From Streptomyces genisteinicus (GTDB lineage Bacteria; Actinomycetota; Actinomycetes; Streptomycetales; Streptomycetaceae), in the NCBI RefSeq assembly GCF_014489615.1, contig NZ_CP060825.1:6990001-7054000 (forward strand): 64,000 bases of DNA, read 5' to 3'. How positions within the stretch are numbered: the first letter of the stretch is position 1; every line of letters begins with the position of its first letter. Below the pieces are notes generated by a model. It was not told the DNA's origin. It was given only the letters and a program-made list of their open reading frames with translations, and did no database searches. The translations under genes and the position numbers were made by a program. This document shows, piece after piece, positions 49,472 to 57,489 of this stretch.

Positions 49472-50449
49472 ATGAGTCGTCGCCGAAGCCGCCGGACCGC
49501 GCTGGTCGCCTTACCTGCCGCGACCCTGCTCGCCCTGATCCCGGGCACGGCGTCCGCATACCCGAACCCTGGTCACGTGACCGGTTCCGTGATCACCCAC
49601 GACCCGACGATGATCCGCACCTCGTCCGGGCAGTACCTGCTCTACGCCACCGGGGGCGGCGTCTCCGGCAAGACGTCGTCGGACCGGACCGCCTTCGCCG
49701 CCTCCGCGGACGCCTTCTCCTCCCGGCCGGGCTGGTGGTCGCGCTACTCCCCGATCCCGGAGTCCTGGGCTCCGGACATCTCGTACCACGGCGGCAGATA
49801 CCTGATGTACTACTCCGTCTCGTCGTTCGGGTCCAACACGTCGGCCATCGGGCTGGCGGTCTCCGCGACCGGCCTGCCGGGCAGCTGGACCGACCACGGC
49901 GTCGTGTACTCCTCCACCTCGTCCAGCGACTTCAACGCCATCGACCCGAACCTCTTCGTCGACGACGACGGCAGGTGGTGGCTCTCGTTCGGCAGCTGGT
50001 GGACCGGGATCAAGATGATCCGGATCGACCCGTCCACCGGGAAGCAGCTGTCGTCCGACACCTCCCGCCGCTCCCTCGCCTCCCGCCCGTCCGGCACCAA
50101 GGCCGTCGAGGCCCCCTTCGTGGTCAAGCGGAACGGCTACTACTACCTCTTCGCCTCGTACGACACCTGCTGCGCCGGCACCGGCTCCACGTACAAGGTC
50201 AAGGTCGGCCGTGCCACCGCCGTCACCGGGCCGTACCGGGACAGGAACGGCGTCGCGATGACGAACAACGGCGGGACGACGGTCCTGGAGTCGCACGGAA
50301 GGGTCGTCGGACCGGGCGGGCAGTCGATCCTGAAGGACGTCGACGGCGACCTGATCGTCTACCACTACTACGACGGAAACGACAACGGCACCCCGAAGCT
50401 CGGCATCAACCTCCTGGACTGGAGCAGCGGATGGCCCGTCGCCTACTGA
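49472..50449 (+). CDS. Secreted GH43 endo-1,5-alpha-L-arabinanase
   Basis: 325 residues; ATG 49472 after AGGGGGG, with signal peptide (TALVALPAATLLALIPGTAS). The five-bladed propeller carries the GH43 acids in order: Asp in ITHDPTMI (catalytic base), Asp in AIDPNLF (pKa modulator), Glu in VEAPFV (acid). The Tyr/Trp-rich blades (WAPDISYHGGRYLMYYSVS) match endo-arabinanases closely. It cleaves alpha-1,5-arabinan outside the cell. The next gene starts inside its last codons, so the two GH43 enzymes form an operon that releases and trims arabino-oligosaccharides. Confidence 0.92.
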   Translation: MSRRRSRRTALVALPAATLLALIPGTASAYPNPGHVTGSVITHDPTMIRTSSGQYLLYATGGGVSGKTSSDRTAFAASADAFSSRPGWWSRYSPIPESWAPDISYHGGRYLMYYSVSSFGSNTSAIGLAVSATGLPGSWTDHGVVYSSTSSSDFNAIDPNLFVDDDGRWWLSFGSWWTGIKMIRIDPSTGKQLSSDTSRRSLASRPSGTKAVEAPFVVKRNGYYYLFASYDTCCAGTGSTYKVKVGRATAVTGPYRDRNGVAMTNNGGTTVLESHGRVVGPGGQSILKDVDGDLIVYHYYDGNDNGTPKLGINLLDWSSGWPVAY

Positions 50450-51864
50450 CCCTGCTGGCCGCGCTCCTGCTCTCGCTCGCGCTCGGGCAGTCTCCCGCGA
50501 GCGCCGCCTCGTTCGCCAACCCCGTCAAATCCGTCAAGGGCGCCGACCCCTGGATCACCTACCACGACGGCGCCTACCACCTGGTGTCGACCAGCTGGAG
50601 CGATGTCATCACCATCAGGAGGTCCCCGACACTCGCAGGGCTGACCACCGCGCCCGGCGTCCAGGTGTGGAAGGGCGACGACCCCTCCCGGTGCTGCAAC
50701 ATCTGGGCGCCGGAACTCCACTTCCTGAACGGGCGCTGGTACCTCTACTACGTCGCCGGGCAGAACGCGGCCGACTACAACCCGACCCAGCGCAGCCACG
50801 TCCTGGAGAGCGCCGGTACGGACCCGATGGGGCCGTACACCTACCGCGGCAGGCTCAACCCGTCCTGGATGCTCGACCCGACGGTGGCGACCATCGGCGG
50901 CCGGCTGTACCTCTTCGGCAGCACCCACGACGGCACGCAGAACATCGTCGCCGCGCGGATGTCGAACCCGTACACCGTCAGCTCGTCCTTCTCGACCGTC
51001 GCCAGGCCCACCCACGACTGGGAACGCTCCGGCGCCCCCGTCAACGAGGGCCCGGAGATCCTCCAGCGCGACGGCAGGACCTTCCTCGTCTACTCGGCCA
51101 GCGGCTGCTGGACCCCCGACTACAAGCTGGGGCAGCTCGAACTGACCGGCGGCGACCCCGCGTCGGCGGCCTCGTGGACGAAGAAGTCCACCCCGGTGTT
51201 CCAGCGCAGCGACGCGAACGGCGTGTACGGTCCGGGACACAACGGATTCTTCACCTCGCCGGACGGCACCGAGAGCTGGATCGTCTACCACGCCAACGAC
51301 GCGGCGTCCGACGGCTGCGACAACGGCCGGACCGCGCGGGCGCAGAAGTTCACCTGGAACTCCGACGGCACGCCCCGCCTGGGCACGCCGGTACGGCTCG
51401 GGGCGGCGGCCGCGGGACCCTCGGGTGAACCGTCCGCGGTGGCGGCGACCTACACCCTCACCAGCCGGCACAGCGGCAAGTGCCTCGAGGTCGCCGGGGG
51501 TTCAGGGGCGGACGGGGCGAACGTGGTCCAGCAGAGCTGCGACGGCGGCTCCCACCAGCGCTGGCGCCTTCAGGACCTCGGCGACGACACCCACCGTCTG
51601 CTCAACGCCGCCACCGGCAAGGCACTCGACACCGCCGACTGCTCGGCCGCCGACGGCGCCGACCTGCGCCAGTGGTCCTGGCTCGACAACACCTGCCAGC
51701 GGTTCCGGTTCCTGGCCACCGACGGGGGCCACGTCCGGATCGTGAACCAGGCGACGGGCAAGGTGGCCGACGTGGCGGACTGCTCCACCGCCGACGGAGC
51801 CGACGTGCGCCAGTGGTCCTGGCTGGGCAACGCCTGCCAGCAGTGGAGGCTGAACCCGGTGTGA
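50431..51864 (+). CDS. Secreted GH43 arabinosidase with ricin-type (CBM13) domain
   Basis: 477 residues; ATG 50431 lies 19 bases inside the preceding gene in another frame. Signal peptide (RLLTLLAALLLSLALG). The GH43 propeller spans about 27-325 with Asp in KGADPWITYH, Asp in MLDPTVATI and Glu in EGPEIL. The C-terminal ~130 residues are a ricin B-type trefoil with repeated SGKCLEVAGG, QWSWLDNTCQRF and QWSWLGNACQQW, the QxW hallmark. The product is likely an exo-acting arabinofuranosidase or related enzyme bound to arabinan or xylan. A strong terminator follows. Confidence 0.9.
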   Translation: MARRLLTLLAALLLSLALGQSPASAASFANPVKSVKGADPWITYHDGAYHLVSTSWSDVITIRRSPTLAGLTTAPGVQVWKGDDPSRCCNIWAPELHFLNGRWYLYYVAGQNAADYNPTQRSHVLESAGTDPMGPYTYRGRLNPSWMLDPTVATIGGRLYLFGSTHDGTQNIVAARMSNPYTVSSSFSTVARPTHDWERSGAPVNEGPEILQRDGRTFLVYSASGCWTPDYKLGQLELTGGDPASAASWTKKSTPVFQRSDANGVYGPGHNGFFTSPDGTESWIVYHANDAASDGCDNGRTARAQKFTWNSDGTPRLGTPVRLGAAAAGPSGEPSAVAATYTLTSRHSGKCLEVAGGSGADGANVVQQSCDGGSHQRWRLQDLGDDTHRLLNAATGKALDTADCSAADGADLRQWSWLDNTCQRFRFLATDGGHVRIVNQATGKVADVADCSTADGADVRQWSWLGNACQQWRLNPV

Positions 51865-51888
51865 CGCGCCGGCGCCGGCGGGGGAGAT

Positions 51889-51932
51889 GCCGCGAGCGGT
51901 GCCGCCCGTCAGGCGGGCGCACCGCTCGCGGC
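51889..51932. terminator. Long hairpin terminator after GH43 operon
   Basis: About 20 bp of nearly uninterrupted stem (GCCGCGAGCGGTGCCGCCCG with its complement, loop TCAG or smaller) lies 24 bases after the stop. It sits between the GH43 operon and the convergent YrdC gene (ends 51961). Confidence 0.85.
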
Positions 51933-51960
51933 GGGCCCGGTGCGCGTCCGGGCCGCCGCC

Positions 51961-52581
51961 TCACTCGAAGCGCGCCGTGTCGCCCGCCCCGCGGCGCACG
52001 ATCTCGGCCTCGCCGTCCGAGAAGTCGATGACCGTGGTCGGCCGGGTGCCGCAGTCGCCCGAGTCGACCACGGCGTCCACGACGTGGTCGAGACGCTCCT
52101 TGATCTCCCAGCCCTGCGTCAGCGGTTCCTCCTCGTCGGGGAGGAGGAGGGTGCTGGAGAGCAGCGGTTCGCCGAGCTCGGCGAGGAGCGCCTGGGTGAC
52201 GACGTGGTCCGGGATGCGCACGCCCACCGTCTTCTTCTTCGGGTGGAGCAGCTGGCGCGGCACCTCCTTCGTGGCGGGCAGGATGAAGGTGTAGCTGCCG
52301 GGTGTGGCGGCCTTCACGGCGCGGAACACGTCGTTGTCGACGTGGACGAACTGGCCGAGCTGCGCGAAGTCCCGGCACACGAGGGTGAAGTGGTGTTTGT
52401 CGTCGAGCTGCCGGATCGTCCTGATCCGGTCGAGGGCGGCCCGGTTGCCGAGCTGGCAGCCGAGCGCGAAGCAGGAGTCGGTCGGATACGCGACGAGAGC
52501 GCCGGAGCGGATGTCGTCGACCACGTTGCCGATGATGCGCCGTTGCGGGTTGTCGGGGTGCACGTCGAAGTACTTCGCCAT
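51961..52581 (-). CDS. YrdC/Sua5-family threonylcarbamoyl-AMP synthase-like protein
   Basis: 206 residues, the length of the YciO/YrdC single-domain form. Landmarks: VAYPTDSCFALGCQL near 30-44, DDKHHFTLVCRD near 60-71, the conserved SSTLLL near 140, and a C-terminal SGDCGTRPTTVIDFSDG region. The family makes threonylcarbamoyl-AMP for tRNA t6A modification, but YciO-type paralogs are distinct and their role is unsettled; PTDSCFALG leans to YciO. Convergent with the GH43 operon, probably a housekeeping gene. Confidence 0.88.
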   Translation of the reverse strand: MAKYFDVHPDNPQRRIIGNVVDDIRSGALVAYPTDSCFALGCQLGNRAALDRIRTIRQLDDKHHFTLVCRDFAQLGQFVHVDNDVFRAVKAATPGSYTFILPATKEVPRQLLHPKKKTVGVRIPDHVVTQALLAELGEPLLSSTLLLPDEEEPLTQGWEIKERLDHVVDAVVDSGDCGTRPTTVIDFSDGEAEIVRRGAGDTARFE

Positions 52582-52653
52582 CCGGCGAGTCTAGGCCGTG
52601 CGGGCCGCCTCCGGCCCCGGCCGTACGGGTGGGGGAAGCGGGCCCGGGGGTGA

Positions 52654-52667
52654 ATGAATCGATTCAT
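52654..52667. promoter_or_regulatory. Perfect ATGAATCGATTCAT palindrome (LacI-type operator)
   Basis: A perfect 14-bp palindrome with central CG, the standard LacI-family operator layout. It lies 219 bases upstream of the rhamnose mutarotase start and close to the divergent YrdC start (52581). The LacI gene at 53387-54409 is the obvious candidate regulator. Confidence 0.7.
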
Positions 52668-52799
52668 GCAGATATGGACGGGAGGTGCGGAGCCGGTTCG
52701 TCCGCTTCACCTGTGGCGGGATCGACCTGGAGACGACTCCGTCGCCATGGGGCCGTTGACGCCGGAGTGCCGTCCGGTTACCGTCCGGGACGGAGATGT

Positions 52800-52811
52800 T
52801 GAAACCTTTCA
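52800..52811. promoter_or_regulatory. TGAAACCTTTCA palindrome (second LacI-type site)
   Basis: TGAAA-CC-TTTCA is an inverted repeat of 5+5 bases, about 62 bases before the mutarotase start. The TGAA half-site is shared with the perfect palindrome at 52654, so the same LacI protein may bind both. Confidence 0.55.
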
Positions 52812-52872
52812 TCGACGGGCTGTGCTGTCCGGTACCTGCCGGACGCCGTCCGCCGCTGACGACCGTGGGGCG

Positions 52873-53202
52873 GTGCCCGAAGTGCAGCGTGTCTGCTTCC
52901 TGCTGAAGGTCCGCGAGGACCGCGTCGCCGAGTACCGCGAGCGCCACGCGGACGTGTGGCCCGGGATGCTGGCGGCCCTCTCGGAATCCGGCTGGCACAA
53001 CTACTCGCTCTTCCTGCGCGAGGACGGCCTGCTCGTCGGCTACCTGGAGACCGAGGACTTCGAGGCCGCCCGCGCGGCCATGGCCGCCACGTCGGTGAAC
53101 GAGCGCTGGCAGGCCGAGATGGGCGGCTTCTTCGAGGCGCTGGACGGCGCGGCCCCCGACGAGGCCATGACGCCCCTCACCGAGGTCTTCCACCTGGCCT
53201 GA
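52873..53202 (+). CDS. rhaM: L-rhamnose mutarotase
   Basis: 109 residues from GTG 52873, the usual family length (about 104). An in-frame ATG at 52654 lies inside an operator and would add a non-homologous leader, so it is rejected. Motifs: YRERHADVWPGMLAAL with the catalytic His, WHNYSLFL, and NERWQAEMGGFF. RhaM interconverts alpha and beta anomers of L-rhamnose, supplying the isomerase. No isomerase, kinase or aldolase is adjacent, so other rhamnose genes must lie elsewhere. Two palindromes upstream and a LacI gene downstream indicate sugar-responsive control. Confidence 0.88.
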   Translation: MPEVQRVCFLLKVREDRVAEYRERHADVWPGMLAALSESGWHNYSLFLREDGLLVGYLETEDFEAARAAMAATSVNERWQAEMGGFFEALDGAAPDEAMTPLTEVFHLA

Positions 53203-53352
53203 CGCCCCCCGGGCACACGGACCGCACCCGCGGACGCCGCGCACCCCGGACGAGGGCCGGGCCCGCGGACGTGACGCGGCCGCAGACGCCCTGCGCGGCC
53301 GCCGCCGGGAACAGGCCGGCTGCCCCGGCCCGGGACACCCGGGACCCGGACC

Positions 53353-53392
53353 CGGACCCGGTCCTCAGGCGTCCCGGACCCGGTCCTCAGGC
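53353..53392. repeat. 18-bp direct repeat at lacI 3' end
   Basis: CGGACCCGGTCCTCAGGC occurs at 53353-53370 and 53375-53392; the second copy contains the LacI stop (53387-53389). It is preceded by GACCCG repeats. It looks like a recent short duplication. Confidence 0.7.
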
Positions 53393-54409
53393 CGGGCGGC
53401 GCAGGGACGAGCCGCGGACGACGAGTTCGGGCTGGAGCACGATCGCCCGGTGCCGGTGGTCCGCCGCTTCCTCGCCGGTCTCCTCGATCAGCAGCTCGGC
53501 GGCGGTGCGGCCCATGCGCGCGGACGGCTGGCGCACCGAGGTCAGCGGCACCACCGCGGCGGCCGCGAACTCGATGTCGTCGTAGCCGACGATCGCCATG
53601 TCGTCGGGCACCCGCACGCCCGCCGCGTACAGGGACTGCAGCACACCGAGCGCCAGCAGGTCGTTGGCGCAGAACACCGCGGTGGGGTGGTCGCGCAGGC
53701 CGAGCAGGCGCGCGCCCGCGTCGATGCCGGACGCCACGTCCAGCCGTGCCGCCTCGACGTGCCGCAGCGCGTCGGCGGGCAGCCCCGCCTCCGCGAGGGC
53801 GGCGAGCGCGCCGGCGTGCCGGTCGCGGCACTGGGGCAGACCCATGGGCCCGCTGATGTAGGTGACCGACCGGTGCCCCGCCGCCAGCAGGTGCCGCACC
53901 GCGAGGGTGCCGCCGACGACGTCGTCCACGGAGACCGAGCAGCCCTCGGACTCCGGAACCATCCGGTCGACGTGGACGAAGGGGATGCCGTGGCGGGCGA
54001 AGTCGCGCACATGGCGCCCGCTGTGGTCGGCGGGGGTCACCAGCACGCCCCGCACCCGCTGCTCGGCGAAGAGGGAGAGGTAGTACGCCTCCTCGTCCGC
54101 CCTTCCCGCGCTGTTGCCGAGCATCACACCGAGGCCGGCGTCGCGGGCGGCGCGCTCGGCGCCCTTGGCGACGGAGACGAAGAAGGGGTTGCCCATGTCG
54201 AGGACGAGCATCGCCAGCATGCGGCTGCTGCCGGCCCTGAGCTGGCGGGCCGACTCGCTGCGGACGAATCCGGTCTGCTCGATGATCGTCTGCACCCGGA
54301 TCCGGGTGCTCTCCGCCACCTTCTCCGGCCGGTTGAGCACGTTGGACACGGTGCCGACGGAGACATCGGCGAGCCGGGCGACTTCCTTGATGCTCACCGT
54401 CTGCGCCAC
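53387..54409 (-). CDS. LacI-family transcriptional regulator
   Basis: 340 residues. The N-terminal HTH (SIKEVARLADVSVGTVSNVL) is at 6-25, with the hinge helix (ESARQLRAGSSRMLAMLV) following near 52-69. A type-1 periplasmic-binding effector domain follows (CANDLLALGVLQ; DDMAIVGYDDIEFA). LacI repressors bind operators as dimers and release on sugar. The adjacent L-rhamnose mutarotase and the TGAATCGATTCA-type site suggest control of rhamnose genes (inference). Its start is preceded by a normal gap; a hairpin lies upstream for the next gene. Confidence 0.93.
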   Translation of the reverse strand: MAQTVSIKEVARLADVSVGTVSNVLNRPEKVAESTRIRVQTIIEQTGFVRSESARQLRAGSSRMLAMLVLDMGNPFFVSVAKGAERAARDAGLGVMLGNSAGRADEEAYYLSLFAEQRVRGVLVTPADHSGRHVRDFARHGIPFVHVDRMVPESEGCSVSVDDVVGGTLAVRHLLAAGHRSVTYISGPMGLPQCRDRHAGALAALAEAGLPADALRHVEAARLDVASGIDAGARLLGLRDHPTAVFCANDLLALGVLQSLYAAGVRVPDDMAIVGYDDIEFAAAAVVPLTSVRQPSARMGRTAAELLIEETGEEAADHRHRAIVLQPELVVRGSSLRRPA

Positions 54410-54464
54410 GCGTCCTGCCCATTCTCGTCGGTCCGGCCGGGCGGACCATCATATGCCCGGACAC

Positions 54465-54520
54465 GCCGGTGACCGCGGCCGGCGGGACACCGCATCCCGC
54501 CCGCCGCGGTCACCGCCGGC
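54465..54520. terminator. Long hairpin terminator upstream of lacI
   Basis: About 18 bp of paired stem with a CGG/CCC internal mismatch (CGGTGACCGCGGC...CGGGA with complement, loop CACCGCA). It lies between the end of the leftward gene at 54530 and the LacI start, terminating the former. Confidence 0.75.
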
Positions 54521-54529
54521 ACCGCCGTC

Positions 54530-55036
54530 TCAGGCTCCCGGGGGCGGACCGCCCGGCGCGGAACCGGACGGCGCACCGCCCGCCGCGGCCCGCGATCCGG
54601 CCTCCGCTCCGCCCGGCGCCGCGCCCTGCCGGGCGGCGCCCGCCCCGGCGAGCACCTGTGCCTTGGCGCGGTCGAACTCGTCCTGGGTGATGTCGCCCTT
54701 CTCCTTCAGCGCGGCCAGCCGGTGCAGTTCGTCGACCGTGCCGCCGCCCTCGCCGCCCGCGGCCTTGCGCACGTACGCGCGGAACGCGGCGTCCTGCTCC
54801 TTGAGCTGCTTGACGTCCCGCTCGCCCATGCTCCGGCCGCGGGCGATCAGGTACACGAACACGCCGAGGTAGGGCAGGACGAGCACGAAGACCAGCCAGC
54901 CGGCCTTGCCCCAGCCGCCCAGCGAGTGGTCCCGGAAGATGTCGGTGCACACCTTGAACAGGAGGAAGAACCACATCACCCAGAGGAAGAACCACAGCAT
55001 CGAGAGAAAGACGTTGAGCAGCGGGTAGTCGTCCAT
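54530..55036 (-). CDS. PLD-nuclease-N and SHOCT domain membrane protein
   Basis: 168 residues from ATG 55036 with GGAG upstream (an in-frame ATG at 55096 is less likely). The N-terminal ~70 residues are the PLDc_N-type membrane module: VFLSMLWFFLWVMWFFLLFK and WGKAGWLVFVLVLPYLGVFVYL. A SHOCT segment follows (VDELHRLAALKEKGDITQDE), then a Gly/Ala/Pro-rich tail. This architecture is common in Streptomyces and its function is unknown; SHOCT domains are often oligomerisation or targeting modules. Confidence 0.85.
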   Translation of the reverse strand: MDDYPLLNVFLSMLWFFLWVMWFFLLFKVCTDIFRDHSLGGWGKAGWLVFVLVLPYLGVFVYLIARGRSMGERDVKQLKEQDAAFRAYVRKAAGGEGGGTVDELHRLAALKEKGDITQDEFDRAKAQVLAGAGAARQGAAPGGAEAGSRAAAGGAPSGSAPGGPPPGA

Positions 55037-55219
55037 GGCGGCTCCGATCAGGTGAAGGTTCCTACCCTTGATACCTCCGCCGGGAGGAGCCCGCATTCCG
55101 GCGGGGCAGCGCGCGTTCCGGGGCCCGGGGACGGCAGGACGCCCCCGGACACCGATTCCCGGGCACCGCCCCCGGCCCCGGAGCCGCCTCGGGCCCGACC
55201 CCGGGCCCGGCGGGGCGGC

Positions 55220-56227
55220 TCAGGCGGACTGGGCCTCGGCGGCCGTGCGGTACAGGCGGCGCAGCCGCACTACGCCCAGGTCGTGCTGGTAGAGGTTCTC
55301 GTGCTGGTCAGCGTCGGCCGGCATGGCCTCCAGCATCACCCGGTCCTGCTCCAGCACGTCCCAGTGGCGCTGCTCGATCAGCGTCTTGTAGAGGAAGCGC
55401 CACGAGTCCCGCTGCCAGCCCTCGACCCGCCGGTAGCGCCAGAAGAAGACGCCCGTGCGGCCCTCGTCGACCGGGCAGGCCATCCCCACGATGCCGAACG
55501 GTCCGCCCGGCCCCGCCGACGGCGGGTACGGGATCGACAGGTCGACCCAGTCGGCGCCGGTGCGGCACAGCTCCACCCAGTCGAAGTTGACGCCCCGCTG
55601 GTCGGTCTTCTCGAAGAAGTAGCCCCGGTCGGTCTCCCGGATGCGGAACTTCGCCGTCGTGTCGCCCTCGAACATCGTGTGCGACTCGTGGTGCAGGAAG
55701 GCGCCGTGCATCGGGTCGAGCAGGTTCTCCATGGCGAAGCGCCACGGCACGTTCCACTCGGCGTAGCACAGGAAGGCATCCACCTCCGGGTCCGTCAGCG
55801 GGTCCGGCAGGGTCAGCTCGCCGGGCTCCGGGTGCTCCTCGTCGCCGAACCAGGCGAGGACCGCGCCGGACACCTCGCGCACCGGCAGGGAGGTGACCAG
55901 CTTCTTCCCCTCCAGGTTGCAGCCGGGCAGACCGGGTACGGAGGAGACCGTGCCGTCGGTCTCGACCTCGACGCCGTGGTACCAGCAGGCCACCCGGTCG
56001 CCCAGGTGTTTGCCCAGCGACAGCGGTGCGCCGCGGTGCGGACACCGGTCGGCGAGCATCGCGAGGGTCCCGTCCGAGCGGCGGAACAGCAGCCACTGCT
56101 CCCCGAGCGCGGTCACCTTGCGCATGCCGCCGGGGGCGACGAAGCGGGACGGGACGACGGCGTGCCACTGGTTGCGCAGGCCGTGGGCGTAGATGTGGTC
56201 CGCGGTGGCGGACGTCGACAGCGTCAT
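55220..56227 (-). CDS. Rieske non-heme iron oxygenase, alpha subunit
   Basis: 335 residues. The Rieske 2Fe-2S site is Cys62/His64 (CPHRG) and Cys81/His84 (CWYHG). The catalytic non-heme iron region is NLLDPMHGAFLHH near 169-181 with the usual His/His and Asp. It resembles single-subunit, vanillate/phenylpropionate-type oxygenases and needs an electron donor, supplied by the reductase encoded two genes upstream in the same operon. It probably hydroxylates or demethylates an aromatic or N-heterocyclic ring; substrate unknown. Last gene of a leftward catabolic operon; no terminator is obvious in the 183 bases after it. Confidence 0.9.
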   Translation of the reverse strand: MTLSTSATADHIYAHGLRNQWHAVVPSRFVAPGGMRKVTALGEQWLLFRRSDGTLAMLADRCPHRGAPLSLGKHLGDRVACWYHGVEVETDGTVSSVPGLPGCNLEGKKLVTSLPVREVSGAVLAWFGDEEHPEPGELTLPDPLTDPEVDAFLCYAEWNVPWRFAMENLLDPMHGAFLHHESHTMFEGDTTAKFRIRETDRGYFFEKTDQRGVNFDWVELCRTGADWVDLSIPYPPSAGPGGPFGIVGMACPVDEGRTGVFFWRYRRVEGWQRDSWRFLYKTLIEQRHWDVLEQDRVMLEAMPADADQHENLYQHDLGVVRLRRLYRTAAEAQSA

Positions 56228-56229
56228 GG

Positions 56230-56466
56230 TCAGGCTCCCAGTCGGTTCATCTCGGCGCGGAAGGACTCCTCGGTCCAGGGGGCGCCGTCGGCGGCGTGGA
56301 CCTGGCGGGCGTTGAGGCCGCGCACCACGTCGGCCAGCTCGTGGCCCTCCTGGGTGAAGACCTGCTCCAGGGTGGCGGCGAGCTTGTACTCGTACGGCGA
56401 GGGCTCGTGCGTACGGGACTGGTGGACGTACAGGTACGGCCAGGCGCCGTTGACGGGGTCGGTCAC
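56230..56466 (-). CDS. Small recombinase-like-HTH protein in Rieske operon
   Basis: 78 residues, 2 bases from the Rieske gene. It has YEYKLAATLEQVFTQEGHEL and a C-terminal helix (APWTEESFRAEMNRLGA). I recall such small proteins, named after a recombinase-like HTH, next to Rieske oxygenases in actinobacterial catabolic operons. It has no DNA-binding or catalytic residues I can point to. A structural accessory of the oxygenase is a plausible role, unproven. Confidence 0.6.
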   Translation of the reverse strand: MTDPVNGAWPYLYVHQSRTHEPSPYEYKLAATLEQVFTQEGHELADVVRGLNARQVHAADGAPWTEESFRAEMNRLGA

Positions 56467-56500
56467 GGTGTCTCCAGGGGCGTGCGAAAAGGGAAGGGGG

Positions 56501-57436
56501 TCACAGGTCCAGCACGAGCCGGCCGGAGGCGCACCGCGAGACGCAGATCATCATCGAGGTGCCCGCCGCGTGCTCGGCCTCGCTCAGCAGGAAGTCGCGG
56601 TGGTCGGGGGTGCCGTCGAGCACCCGGGTCTCGCAGGAGCCGCAGATGCCGTCCCGGCAGGAGCTGTTCACGCTCAGCCCGGCGGCCTCGGCGGCCTCCA
56701 GGATCGAGGTGTCCGGGCCGACGCCGAAGGTCACGCCCGACGTACGGCACTCGACCTCGAACGACGCCTCGTCGCCGGTGCGTTCCACGACGGGCGCGGC
56801 GAACCGCTCCAGCCGCAGCAGACCGGCCGGGCAGCGCTCCTCGACGGCCGCGAGCAGCGGCTCGGGGCCGCAGGAGTACACGAGCGTGCCGTCCGGCAGG
56901 TCGCCGAGTGCCGCCGCCAGGTCGATGTGGCCCAGCTCGTCCTGCGGGACGAGCGTCACCTCGCCGCCGAGGGCGGCGAGTTCGCCGGTGAACGCCATCG
57001 AGGCACGGCTCCGGCCCCCGTACACCAGCCGCCACGGCACGCCCCGGCGCGCGAGGTCGCGGGCCATCGCCAGCAGCGGGGTGATGCCGATCCCGCCGGC
57101 GACGAGGACGTAGCCCGTGGCGTCCTCCAGGGCGAAGTGGTTGCGCGGTTCGGACACGGTGACGAGCTGTCCGGGACGCAGGACGGTGTGCACGTGGCGC
57201 GAACCGCCGCGCGAGGACGGCTCGTTGAGGACGCCGATCCGGTACGCGTCCGGGTCCCGGGGGTCGCCGCACAGACTGTACTGGCGGATGTGGCCGCCCA
57301 CGTGGACGTCGAGGTGGGCGCCGGGCGTCCAGGCGGGCAGCGGCTTGCCCTGGGGGTCGGCGAGTTCCACGGACAGGACGCCCTCGGCCTCCCACGTCAT
57401 ACGGCGGACGATCAGCTTCAGCGGGTTGTCGCTCAT
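56501..57436 (-). CDS. PDR/VanB-family flavin and 2Fe-2S oxidoreductase
   Basis: 311 residues. The FMN-binding motif is RQYSLC, the NAD-binding glycine region GGIGITPLLAM, and the C-terminal plant-type ferredoxin domain has CRDGICGSC plus a later Cys (MICVSRC). It passes electrons from NAD(P)H to the Rieske oxygenase in the operon. The domain order (flavin, NAD, ferredoxin) is that of phthalate-dioxygenase-type reductases. The ATG at 57436 is well supported by the opening Leu/Val strand. Confidence 0.93.
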   Translation of the reverse strand: MSDNPLKLIVRRMTWEAEGVLSVELADPQGKPLPAWTPGAHLDVHVGGHIRQYSLCGDPRDPDAYRIGVLNEPSSRGGSRHVHTVLRPGQLVTVSEPRNHFALEDATGYVLVAGGIGITPLLAMARDLARRGVPWRLVYGGRSRASMAFTGELAALGGEVTLVPQDELGHIDLAAALGDLPDGTLVYSCGPEPLLAAVEERCPAGLLRLERFAAPVVERTGDEASFEVECRTSGVTFGVGPDTSILEAAEAAGLSVNSSCRDGICGSCETRVLDGTPDHRDFLLSEAEHAAGTSMMICVSRCASGRLVLDL

Positions 57437-57489
57437 TGGCCTGGTGCCTCCTTACCGGCAGTCGGGCAGTGGGTACGGGCGGTCGCGGC

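Noticed and set aside
52654..52872. In-frame N-terminal extension of the rhamnose mutarotase from ATG 52654
   Set aside because: It would start inside an operator palindrome and add about 73 residues with no similarity to the family; the GTG at 52873 gives the normal length.
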